From Nereocystis luetkeana (Eukaryota; Sar; Phaeophyceae; Laminariales; Laminariaceae), in assembly GCA_031213475.1 (NCBI GenBank), contig JARUPZ010000021.1, positions 3,944,438-4,008,437 of the forward strand: a DNA stretch of 64,000 nucleotides, in the 5' to 3' direction. Position 1 is the first letter of the stretch, and each line of letters starts with the position of its first letter. The notes below the pieces were generated by a model that saw nothing but the letters and a program-made list of their open reading frames with translations, had not been told where the DNA came from and made no database searches. This document shows positions 52,249-62,300 of the stretch, piece by piece. Both the position numbers and the translations under genes were made by a program.

Positions 52249-52520
52249 CCGGAAATCAAATTAACTCATCGAAGCTGTCATCCATATGCAAGTCCGTCTC
52301 ACAAGCGGTTCTCAGTGGGATGCAGCTCACCCTTCATGCGACTCACCGGAGATCTCACGGCGCCTTGCGCTTGGTGCAAGCAATACCTGCCTGGTCGGGG
52401 AAAACCCGGCATGCTCCGTCCCGGCATTGTAGGGATGCGGGGGTCTATGGTATTACGACTACGGCCATTCATGAGATCGAGCTCATCTCTCCTGTCGAGA
52501 ACACGCCCCCCTCCCCCCAT
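52249..52520 (+). repeat. SINE-like repeat K, copy 3
   Basis: All landmarks from AAGCTGTCATCCATATGCAAG and CGGTTCTCAGTGGGATGCAGC to CGAGCTCATCTCTCCTGTCG. Confidence 0.9.
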
Positions 52521-52739
52521 CGCCCCAGCGGATAGGACAACGCGCAAAACAATTAGACGGTCGGGCGGACTTTTCCGTACGCACGATACCGCTGTATGAG
52601 TGTAGACGGTGGGTAGATTTGGCCTCGCACGGTTCCTGAGAGTCTTTTTTCAACACCAGAGGTCGCACTGGGCAGAGAGAAGGCCGCGAAGGAGGGGCAC
52701 AGCAGTCTCTTCGAGAGAACCCTGCAGAAGAACAATAGC

Positions 52740-52798
52740 AGCAGCTGCGGTACAGTAGAAGCAGCAGCAGCTGCAGCAACGGCAGCGACATAAACGGC

Positions 52799-52851
<53 letters not shown>

Positions 52852-52862
52852 GGCACATCAGC
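52740..52862. repeat. (GCA)n microsatellite
   Basis: AGC triplets with a clean run at about 52801-52848. Another short one lies at 53578-53629. Confidence 0.95.
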
Positions 52863-52869
52863 AGCAGCG

Positions 52870-53589
52870 ATTTGGATGCTGGGCAATGCCCACCAGCAGC
52901 CACTACCGAGGTCTTGCGCTCGCCTCAATGGGCGGGGGGTGTCAGCCGCACCCTTGCAGCTACTAACAGACAAACCGGAAAAATGGGAACGAAGCCTAAA
53001 ATGAGAACCAAGCCGTATCTCCAGAACCATGTGGTGTATCAGAGAACCAAAATGATCCTGCTAAACCCCTTGGCCAGCCCTGTGAGAGGAGCTCGTCAGA
53101 ACGGTCATGCTCCATCTCGTGCCTTCGGGTGGGCGCAAAAAGCGATATACGCTGGCTCTATTGTGATTTCTCTAGATGCTGGCTACCGCGGCGATGCCGA
53201 GGACTTCCAGCCTGAGCGACAGCTCATTCGAAGGCTGCTGTACAGCCCCACAGGACTGTCAACTTTTTTTCTTGGAGTTGTACACAATTGGTCTGCTTTC
53301 TAAAAAAAACCGTCCGTTCCCATTTTTTGTTTCGTTCCCATTTTTCCGTTTTGTCTGTTTACTGTGTACGGCACAACTACGGCCAGACGATTCATCCAAC
53401 CCTTCCATCATTGTGCATCAATTAGCCTAGTCTCGGGGGTCGCGTTCTTCGTGTTGAGCGATGTAGCATCAGCGTAGAGACCTTGTGCCTGCAGGCATCA
53501 CATAAGACGGCGCCGCTGCAGCACCAGCAGCAGTGTCTTCTCTGTGCCCGTACCAAAAGACTACCTGGTATAATAGCAACAACAGCGGC

Positions 53590-53623
<34 letters not shown>

Positions 53624-53900
53624 GCACAGTACTGAGGCAGCCCAACAGACCTACATGTAGCGCACAGCGAATAATTTCATACTTTCAGAAGGTGTCTTAC
53701 GACAAAATCCAGGAGGGCACGAGGTCCAACCTCGAAACAAGAGAAGAGATGAGACTGCGCTGTGACCCTGGTACGCTCTACTATAAGGCGTAGTTTGGTG
53801 AATAGGCAAATGTCAACATTTGGCCGGTATGCACGTTGTCCAACAGACTACGAGTCACCGACAAAATCGATTTGGGATCTTCAGCTCGAGTCTCACGGCA
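52870..53900. other. Non-coding stretch, nothing recognised
   Basis: A 143-codon plus-strand frame (52872-53303) was inspected; it has no recognisable domain. TACCTGGTA lies at 53562. Confidence 0.35.
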
Positions 53901-53914
53901 CTTCCATATTCTTA

Positions 53915-54370
53915 TTACGGGGGGCCATAGCGTCGGTCGCCCCGGTGGTTCAAGTGGTTAACCTCGAATTCTACTTGTGATTTGAGTCCTGGGTTCGAGC
54001 CCCAGGTGGGTCGGACATTTGACTTTATTTGCAAAAATAAAAATAAAAAGGATTCAATTGTTGAGAGCGCCTAGCAGCGTGGGTAGGCACAATTCGATGC
54101 GAGTCGACGAGGGAAGAAAAGGCTGAAATCTTCTCGCGATAAAAATGAAGGCACGTACCGTAGCGGGAAGGGGGGACAAGAGCCTGCTATGTGACCCCGG
54201 ATCTTGAGTTACGAGTTGGAAGGAGAGAGAGAAGATGTGCGAAGATAATAAATGAGGTGAGCAAAAAAAAAAAAAAAAAGTAAATAGGACCAAATGTTGT
54301 TGGTAAAAATAGCGAAATATCTAGGTTTTTGTGTGTACCGTGGGTTCCTATCTAATATGGTCCGCCGTAG
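53915..54370 (+). mobile_element. MITE family B, copy B10, interrupted by a SINE
   Basis: The left 16 bp (TTACGGGGGGCCATAG) end at 53930. The element resumes at 54280 with GTAAATAGGACCAAATGTTG and runs to GGTCCGCCGTAG. The intervening 349 bp are a SINE with a poly-A tail. Confidence 0.92.
53931..54279 (+). mobile_element. tRNA-derived SINE with poly-A tail, nested in MITE B10
   Basis: The host MITE fixes its boundaries. The head has an A box TGGTTCAAGTGG (53946-53957) and B box GGGTTCGAGCCCC (53991-54003), both Pol III internal promoter elements. An A-rich linker and a body follow (GTGGGTAGGCACAATTCG, AAGGCACGTACCGTAGCG, GTGACCCCGGATC), then a tail of 17 A. Other copies are at 10085-10485 and 27075-27365 (both reverse). 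Confidence 0.93.
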
Positions 54371-54686
54371 GAGTAAGATGACAATGCGCCCTCATATTAT
54401 CCCAGACCCTCCCCCACTGCGTTGTAACGTCCCAGCTCCACAGACACAGTAGTCCCCTGCACGGTAATTAGCACGTATGAGCTCGAGTTGCTGCGGCTTT
54501 GACGAACAACTTAACGGCAACTACAACGACGACGACAACAACGGGGCGCAACAACAAACGAACACCCTCCGCGCCCTATATAACCCTCACCCTCCATAGT
54601 CTCCTCCTCCCTACCACTAGCCTCTTCACCCCTCCCCTTCAATGGAAAAAATAACGAAGGAATGCAGCAACTACTGAGTGCGCCCC

Positions 54687-54689
<3 letters not shown>

Positions 54690-54722
<33 letters not shown>
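54690..54722. repeat. C-run
   Basis: About 33 consecutive C. Confidence 0.9.
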
Positions 54723-55029
54723 TACCCGGATATCCTCCAAAACCCCGCGGCCCGCTCCCCAATAAAAAAACACATGTTTACCGAGAGCGTTCCCCAAAGG
54801 AGGGGCATGCCGACACGCTATCACACGAACAGCAACAGTAACCGCGCCCCGCAACGGCCGAACGACAGAAGACACTTGCACACATCTCACGGATCATCTT
54901 CAGCTCATGGCCTAGATCATTCCTGGGAAGATAGATCCCTGGTGTGTATGATCTGTGTGATCTGTGATCTATATAGCTCATGCTGTCGGTCGGGAGCGGA
55001 ATAATCTGAAAACTCTGCTACTGTGGCAG

Positions 55030-55865
55030 CTCTCGTGTTGCCAGGTGGGAGGCCGTACAGCCTGCATGCAAGATCTACCGTGGCCCATGCTTTCCTCTCC
55101 TGGGCTGCATACGTGCTATTAATAATGCAGAAACCCTGTTCAGCACATCACAGCGGCAGGTCTTAGGATACAAAAGATCTGGGTCATGACGTGGACAGAT
55201 GATGATCTACAGGGGATCGTGAATCTGTCCGTTCCGGCGATCGCAAACGTTGACCGTTTTACTTCGTTTTCTTTGGCTCTGAAGAAGCAGACCTGCCAGG
55301 CAAGAAACAGCGAGAGGCAGAGAGAGAGAGAGATGGAAAGAAAAAAGGTGCAAACGAAACAACACAGGGCCGCCGCCACCACCGCCGCCGCCGGCAGTGC
55401 AGCACAGTGGAGGTGAAGGGAGGGGTGGCAATGGAAACAGAGGCCCGCCGGCAGACACGGTGGGAGGGGGGGGGGGGGGGCGGGAAGGGAAGGGAAGGGA
55501 AGGGAAGGGAAGGGAAGGGAAGGGAAGGGAAGGGAAGGGAAGGGAAGGGAAGGGAGGCGAGGATACAAGAGGAGGAGGGCGGGGGGGGGGGGGGGGGGCA
55601 GTGCATTCCGTGGTTGGTGGTTTAAGGTCAACTATTTCGGGGGGGGCAGGTGGCTGGGTATCCGCAACAATTCATATGTCTTGACAGATCATCGATTTCC
55701 GCTTGATCATCTAAGTATTTCGAGGCAGATATATATATTTCCCCGATTTCAGTACGGTCTGGCTCATGCTTCCGGGTGGGAGGAGCCGTCGATGTCCGCA
55801 TGATCTACTGTGGCACATGTCGTGTCCCTGGCTTGGATCCTACTACTACGCAGATCCTGTCTCAC
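55030..55865. repeat. Dispersed repeat pair flanking a purine-rich core
   Basis: Block 1 (about 55037-55120: CCAGGTGGGAGGCCGTACAG, AAGATCTACCGTGGCCCATG, TCCTGGGCTGCAT) is repeated in diverged form at about 55767-55845 (CCGGGTGGGAGGAGCCGTC, ATGATCTACTGTGGCACATG, CCCTGGCTTGGAT). Between them are an AGAGAG tract, a pentamer array and G-runs. Confidence 0.6.
55482..55554. repeat. (GGGAA)n pentanucleotide array
   Basis: About 14 units of GGGAA, flanked by G-runs near 55466-55481 and 55581-55598. Confidence 0.97.
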
Positions 55866-56020
55866 AACCTCTCCAAACTGCAGGCGAGGAGCTGTAAGTA
55901 GATGACCCAGGTCGTAATCAGTTGAAGGCGTGCAGCAAAAAGACGCCGCACAGCCGACTTAGGTGAGGAGCTAGATGGCCTAATGTACAGCAGATCGTAA
56001 TGTGTCCGGGGTGTGGCAAA

Positions 56021-56115
56021 GGTAAGGTCTTGGTCCGTTGGGCTACACCGGTAAAAGGTCAACCTATAGCCTGCCCAATCTGAGCTTCAAGACGCTCTCC
56101 CCCCCCTTCAGAACA
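56021..56115 (+). repeat. Dispersed repeat M, copy 2
   Basis: GTAAGGTCTTGGTCCGTTGGG, AAAAGGTCAACC, GACGCTCTCCCCCCCTTC. Confidence 0.7.
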
Positions 56116-56244
56116 GCGGGGGTCCTTGGTGTTCTTGGGGGGGCGTACGTGCCTGGCCCGATGTTCCCAACGATGTCTGGGGACCCAGGAAGCGTTTTCT
56201 ATCAGATTCTCGACATGAGGAAATGTCACTTTTCTTCAAAAAAG

Positions 56245-56312
56245 CGTTTTCACGGTGAACATGAGATTCGAACTCACGACCAGCAACCCACGTCCTGCCG
56301 TTAGACGCCATA
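56245..56312 (-). repeat. tRNA-like sequence (B box, partial T-arm)
   Basis: In reverse: TATGGCGTCTAACGGCAGG, then GTGAGTTCGAATCTCATG, a well-formed T-arm with B box. The acceptor stem does not pair, so this is a tRNA pseudogene or SINE head rather than a functional tRNA. Confidence 0.4.
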
Positions 56313-56405
56313 CGTTAAGGTCTTATTAGTCCGTTTAGTTACTGGCGAAGAGGTGAGCCAATCGCCTACCCTATCTAAGCCTTGTCACACAAACACCTTC
56401 TCAAG
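56312..56405 (+). repeat. Dispersed repeat M, copy 3 (diverged)
   Basis: TTAAGGTCTTATTAGTCCG, AGAGGTGAGCCAATCGCC, CTATCTAAGCC. Confidence 0.55.
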
Positions 56406-56906
56406 AGCTGGAGGTTGTGACTATACCGTGCAGTCATCGGGGGATCCCATCGCGTGCTGGGAGCGCGACGGGGGGTAGGGCAAAGAAATGGGAGGATGCG
56501 GCCACGAAAGACGGTTGCTACATACCAGTCTGACCGTAAATATAAGCAACTTTAGGACGTTTTGCGGCATAACTTCTACTGTTTCATGTATATTTAATAA
56601 AATGATGAAATACGTCAGCTGTGAGTTCGACTGATTACATAGTTGATACTCAACTTTGCAAGCTGCGTAATATGTCTCGTCTATATCCCGTTTTAACTGA
56701 ATTTCCAATTTTTATGATAAGCCGTTCGCGCGTATATTGACCCCGTTTTTTACATCGGATTCGTGGGAATCTCACTGGAACTCCCAAATCCGAGTTTTTC
56801 GCAAAACTCGAAGTTACGCCCTCGCTCGTGCTACCCCACCAACCAGCAAACTGAGCTCCCGCGCGGCAATCGCCGGTAGAAGGCCTTCCTGTCTGGTGTT
56901 GGAAAT

Positions 56907-57190
56907 GCCACCTTCTGGAAGTGCTCGCGAGAAGGTGCCCAGAAACAATCTGAACGAAAATAAGATAAGTCGGTTGATTTAACACCTCCTCTCAGGCAGT
57001 AAAGGAGGCAAACTTAGGCCGGGCGACCTCAAAAACGCTGCCAAAGAGTTCTCATGCTCCTGCTATCAAGTCATGGGCGTGTGGAAGCGCTACAAGCAGC
57101 AGAAGGAGGATGGTGTCGTGTCCGCGTCGCGGTGCGCACTTCGATTGCGTTCACGAGGAATGTGGTGGCGCGTGTCGCCGGTGCGCTAGG
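56907..57190 (+). pseudogene. Tc1-like transposase, N-terminal helix-turn-helix region only
   Basis: From an ATG at 56907: MPPSGSAREKVPRNNLNENK, ISRLI, an in-frame TAA, then HLLSGSKGGKLRPGDLKNAA, KEFSCSCYQVMGVWKRYKQQ, ending at a TAG near 57189. The LL-x-x-SK-x-GKL-x-x-G pattern followed by AA-x-x-F and a VWKR helix is the N-terminal DNA-binding region seen in Tc1-like transposases of stramenopiles and others (family knowledge). The DDE catalytic domain is missing and an internal stop breaks the frame. Confidence 0.65.
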
Positions 57191-57368
57191 TTAACGAAAA
57201 AAAAAAAAGTGAAAATTATGAGAAAAGTGAAAAAAAAACGGGGATGGTATCCAGGCATCCCCTGGCCACCCCGGGGATTTTTTACGACCCCACCCGCCCC
57301 CTGAATGCATACTGACCCGTTTTTATGCTTCTGACACACTTGAATCGCCTTGTTTTCACTGTTTTGTG

Positions 57369-57690
57369 TTGTTGCTTATATTTACGGTCTTACTAAAGTT
57401 GCTTATATTTACGGTCTTACTAAAGTTGCTTATATTTACGGTCTTACTAAAGTTGCTTATATTTACGGTCTTACTAAAGTTGCTTATATTTACGGTCTTA
57501 CTAAAGTTGCTTATATTTACGGTCTTACTAAAGTTGCTTATATTTACGGTCTTACTAAAGTTGCTTATATTTACGGTCTTACTAAAGTTGCTTATATTTA
57601 CGGTCTTACTAAAGTTGCTTATATTTACGGTCTTACTAAAGTTGATTATATTTACGGTCTTACTAAAGTTGCTTATATTTACGGTCAGAC
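57369..57690. repeat. 27-bp tandem array derived from the element's right terminus
   Basis: About 12 near-identical units of GTTGCTTATATTTACGGTC followed by TTACTAAA. One unit has GATTATA instead of GCTTATA. The unit matches the inner part of the 31-bp terminal repeat. Because 27 is a multiple of 3 and the unit lacks stops in several frames, it gives long spurious frames on both strands. There are no spacers, so it is not a CRISPR array. Confidence 0.97.
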
Positions 57691-57899
57691 TGGTACCTGG
57701 TATAGCACTGGGACACAAAAAGGGGAGGGTGCGGCGTTCGAAAAGGGCACACGCCCCCCCCCCCCGCTTCCCTCCCCTCATACCCCCCTCCTCTCCTCTC
57801 CAAATAATTTAGACACGACAATGCAACACGACACAGCATAAGAGTGACGCGAGCTCTCACAAAAACGCAACCAGCCGCGTGTGGGTCGGTCGGGTCGGC

Positions 57900-58130
57900 C
57901 CGGATCGAGGGGCAACCATTCGCGAAGGCCCTCACGCCACGCCACACCATCCCACGTCATACCATACCATGCTACGCCAAGCCGATACCATACCATGCTA
58001 CGCCAAGCCGCCAAGGAAGAACACTAAAACTCCCGACTCCGGCTCGGGCTCCATCCCCTCGTCTCCTCCCCCACACTTACGTGATCGTCGCGTACAAAGT
58101 AGTCTGACGCAACTGGTACCCTGTAGACAT
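57900..58130. repeat. Short C/A-rich repeats (ATACCATGCTACGCCAAGCC)
   Basis: ATACCATGCTACGCCAAGCCG occurs twice in tandem (57964-58010) within CACACCATCCCA-type sequence. An A-run lies at 58141-58160. Confidence 0.75.
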
Positions 58131-58492
58131 TTTGTCACAAGAAAAAAAAAAAAAAAAAAAACTCCGAACAAATACTATAGAGCTAAAAATACAAACTAGT
58201 GTAAAATCTTGCACACATCGGGGGGAAAACGTTAAAATGTTTTACAGTGCGGAAAAATCACCGATCCCCACTGCATGGCCGACATGTTTCAGAGCAGATG
58301 CGGTCATACATTCCTGGTTTTTGTATGACGTGGAGTTCATGTTCCCGGAGGGGGGACGGGGGGGGGGGGACCAAAACCGTAAAATCTGCTCGATCAAGTT
58401 CGGGGGGGGGGTATATTAACAGTGATCAGGACCCATCACATACACAAATATATATATATATATATATATATATTATTCCAGCATGTTTACTA

Positions 58493-58603
58493 TTACGGGG
58501 GACCATAGTTAACGGGACCTATGGTATACAAAAAAACCTGTATATTTACCTAATTTTACTCACAATATTTGTTCCTATTTACTATTAATATGGCCCCCCG
58601 TAA
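58493..58603 (-). mobile_element. MITE family B, copy B11
   Basis: TA then TTACGGGGGACCATAG; reverse core (ACTCACAATATTTG); right end ATGGCCCCCCGTAA then TA. A (TA)n tract lies just upstream (58449-58474). Confidence 0.92.
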
Positions 58604-58826
58604 TATTAAATCAGCCTATTTTGGTCCTGACTGTCACGTTCCCTGGTTACAACTAGCACACATTTCCTGAGTCGGATCTGTACTACAAACAGATCCCAGA
58701 TCCCACACGACAGCTCATTAACCGCCGGTTAACGGGATCTGCTGCAGGACACGTATAAAATACTACCGTACATCCTGATATATCCGACGTGTGAAACATT
58801 TTTTTTTTGTATTTCTTCTTCGGGTC

Positions 58827-58966
58827 TCACTTTTCTTTCTTGTCCTTCTTTGCCCTGTCTCGAACCCGCTTCTCCAGCTTGCCCACCAGCTTCTTCGCCG
58901 CATCCCCCAATCCCCACTCGTCAAAGTTCCCCTCCAAATCGAAGTAACCCCCGACGTTCCACGTCT
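58827..58966 (-). CDS. SPCS2: SPCS2 last exon
   Basis: Acceptor GAACCGATCAG, then AG|ACG TGG. Two bases complete a Glu codon with the phase-1 end of the previous exon. It encodes [45 protein letters not shown] and stop TGA. The composition is typical of the cytosolic C-terminus of this subunit. Confidence 0.93.
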
Positions 58967-59242
58967 CTGATCGGTTCAACACACCAAATGTGCGCACGCG
59001 GGGGGGTACAAGGGGTCAGATTGGGGTAGTGGGGGTGGGGGGGTGAGGGTGTCGGGGGTGTCGGGGAGGGTGAATGGGTATGGGTGGGGGCTGGGTGAGG
59101 ATGGGTGGGGGTGGAGTCGGGGTGGCGGGGGAAGGGAGGGGGGTTAGCCGGAAATCAGCCTCGGGGTATGGGTAAACTAAAATGCGCGATCGAAGGAATA
59201 GACAGTCCGTGCGTCACTACAGTACGTCTCTCTCTCTCTCTC

Positions 59243-59331
<89 letters not shown>

Positions 59332-62300
59332 GGAAGACAGCCAGGCGCCACAACCCCCCACCAAAATGACCACGTAGGGCGAGCAACAAATAAATACGCT
59401 CCTCCCCATCCCCACCCCCCCCCCCCCCCGTCCCGGCCTTGTAGGGATGCGAGGGTCTATGCTCATACGACTACGGCCATGCATGAGATCGAGTACATCT
59501 CTTGTATCGAGTACACCCCCCCCCTTCCCCGCCCACCTTCTCTCTTCGATGACTACGAGCGAATGCGAATGCCAGTTTCCATCACGTCGCCAAAACAAAC
59601 GATAGGGTCAGCACTTTTTTTATGTATGTCACTGGGACTGGCGGGGCTTCTCAACTGAGGGAATACCCAATAAGCCGTACGCCTCGTAAGGCATGCTTGC
59701 CTTAGCACCCAATAAGGCATGCCTCACCACCGAAATAATACCCCACAAGGCTTGCCTCGTTACCGAAAAAAGGCAAGCCTTAGCATCCAATAAGGCATAC
59801 CAGGTATGCCTGGAAGGAATGCCTTATCGCTGGAGAAAACCCTCTCATGATTCGGTGTATTATACCTACAGGCCATGCATAGCACCGTTCATCGAATTGC
59901 ACTTTCATCCTTCTTTCAATCCGAGTGTGTGGAGTATGGTCTAGACTAGAGCGGATCAACCTTCTCTTGGGACCATACTTCAAAGGGGAAAACTGACGAC
60001 ATAAAGGGACGACTACAAGATACGGCCACCGCGTGATTGGGCGGTGGGGGGGGGGGGGGGGCGGGGGGCGTACTCATTTGTTGCTTGCCTTAGCCATTTG
60101 ACCATTGACCACGCATCCCGTTCGAGACGGAGCAGGGGGGGGGGGGGGATACAAACTGGTGTCCGAGTCACAATGGTTGCATGCAAGGGGGTCGCGCAGC
60201 ACGGCACGGCCGCAAGATGATCCGACCCGTGTACGCCTGAGGTTAGGGTTGTCCTCAATCTGCTCGCAGACCGTTTCTTCAACACCAAAAAATGTCAAAA
60301 ATCGTTATTTTCGTCGATGATGATATCTCGGGTCACATATCACGACCCAAAAACGCGGAGATAACTTTGGAGTTATTGTTCGTGCATGTAACCGCCACAA
60401 CACACACGAGTAGCGACCAGGCAGACACAAACATCCCTGCTGGGAGAGCCCCTGTTCCGGGTGGGCATGTGTAATAACCAGAACCCACGACGGACCCGAA
60501 AACACGTTATTTCCCCCCCCCCCCCCCCATGTTTTACGCCCCGCATTTTGGTCCTGATAGCCTTGTTCCCCCATAAATAGCGACAGCTCGTGTCAGCAGT
60601 GGTCCCTGACCTGAATAGTGCCGGCTGGGTATGATAGTGCCGGCTGCCTCGCTGTAGTGCCGGTGCAATCGCTTCGTACACAAAGGACCAACCGGTGTGG
60701 CAAATGTGCATAATAGTGCCGTTTGCCGCTATAAATAGTACCGGTATTGCTAGGCTGGGCGAAAACCGACATTGCTTGTGTACGGACCACTACGGAACTA
60801 CCGTATCTCGTATTAGGCACCAACCTTCGATGGCCTTGGCGCCCGGCTTTCTCTCCTCCACGGACATGGTGTAACGCTCGTCGAACCGTGGGAAGTCCGT
60901 CCGCACTTGCATTCCCTTCCGCAGCGACCCGGTTTTCTGCCGCATTTACGAAGAAGATATATGTCAGCCACGTTCTCTTTTCGGGTGCTCGTTTTCCACG
61001 GGTATATCTCGTGTGCCGGCGGTGGGGAGGAGGCCCCGGGCAGGTTACAACCTTCTCGACGTATGGTTGTGACGCGTGGAGTTCATGCACACCGAGATGG
61101 CGGGTGTGGGTCGGGAATAACACGGCCTTGGGTGTGACCCTTGAGCTTGCATATAACGAGGTGCCTATAGGGGAAGGGGGCCGGGTATATATCCACAAGT
61201 TGGATGTTTTCAAGATATTGTTACTGTGAAAGAAGCATCAGCATCAGGCGTCGACGAACAGTAAACTAGAACGGTGGAGCATACATACTGTGATATTCAC
61301 ATCAAGAAAGGGGGGTGCATGGTGTTTCGGTCGATCATGGGTTATGACTAGTATGGCTGACCCCAAGGAATATCTGAGGATTTCCGGATCCTCCGGTAAA
61401 AAATGCATGTCTGAATTCGGAAACATAACACAGTTCACTTGAAGCCGTTTGGAACAAAGTGTTTTGACAAAGAAAACGAAAAACAAAAACGATAAAAACG
61501 AAAACAAAACGCAGAACAGAAAAATACGACGGCCCCAGGGGTCGAACTGACGCCGTCAGACTCGCAGGTCCTCAGGTGAACCTGACCTACTTCGGTAACT
61601 ACTGCGTAACGTGAGGTGTTCTGCGAGTAGCACGAAGTGTGATCTGCGTCCTACCACGTAGACCCACGCATCTCATCTCTACAATCCCCGGACGGAGGGA
61701 GGGGGGCGGGGGGGGGGGGGGGTAGCACAATAACAGTGCACGGTGAGAGCACGGATCGCGCTCTTTCACTGGTGCGCTCATTCACTTGTTTGTGAGTGCT
61801 ATCATCGCGTGGGCGGTCGAGTTGGGGCGGGATGCGACGTTCCTCACCCCTCTTGCGGTAGCCAGGATAAGGTCCCTCTCCCAGTACGTCACGATCAAGT
61901 GCAACCCAAGGCTGCATGCGAAGTAACTGCCACGAAACAAGAGGTGGGGTGCGCGCGGGGGAAGGGTAGGGACAGACGGGGGGGGGTGTGCTCATTATCA
62001 TGCATGGCCGTAGTCGTGTGACCATAGAGCCTTGCATCTCTACAATGCCGGGACGGGGCACGTCGGGTTTTCACCGACAAGGAAGGCATATTGCTTACAC
62101 CAAGGGCGAAGCGCCGTGAGGCGTGGGGTGAGCCGCTTGAAGGGTGACACAAAAATCAGGACCGAACATCCTTTCCAGCAGCTCTTTGTCTGTACGACGG
62201 ATCCTGATCGGCATGGCTCATCGTGAATCACTATTATTCCAGGTTGACCACTACTACACCGCGGCGGCGACCGGCCACGTATAATCAAAACCTGAAGCAG

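Larger units (their letters stand above)
56525..57693 (+). mobile_element. Tc1/mariner-like element with perfect 31-bp TIRs
   Basis: TA lies on both sides (56523-56524 and 57694-57695). The first 31 bp (CCAGTCTGACCGTAAATATA...) are the exact inverse of the last 31 bp (...TATATTTACGGTCAGACTGG). It has an N-terminal transposase remnant at 56907-57190 and a 27-bp tandem array at 57369-57690. The catalytic region is absent, so the copy is non-autonomous. Part of its left interior (56608-56740) is shared with 39345-39480. Confidence 0.9.

Noticed and set aside
52872..53303. 143-codon plus-strand frame
   Set aside because: Composition is ordinary but nothing in it is recognisable, its start lies next to a GCA microsatellite, and no splice or promoter signal supports it.
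53931..54010. tRNA gene on the plus strand
   Set aside because: A and B boxes are perfect, but the acceptor stem does not close and the sequence is the head of a dispersed poly-A-tailed SINE that interrupts a MITE.
57366..57812. Regular 27-bp repeats that could suggest a CRISPR array, or a 150-residue repeat protein
   Set aside because: There are no spacers between units, the genome is eukaryotic, and the unit is derived from the terminal inverted repeat of the surrounding transposon. Both strands are open only because the unit is a multiple of three without stops.
59105..59658. Ser/Leu and Arg/Glu repeat frames
   Set aside because: Products of the (TC)n tract in the SPCS2 intron.
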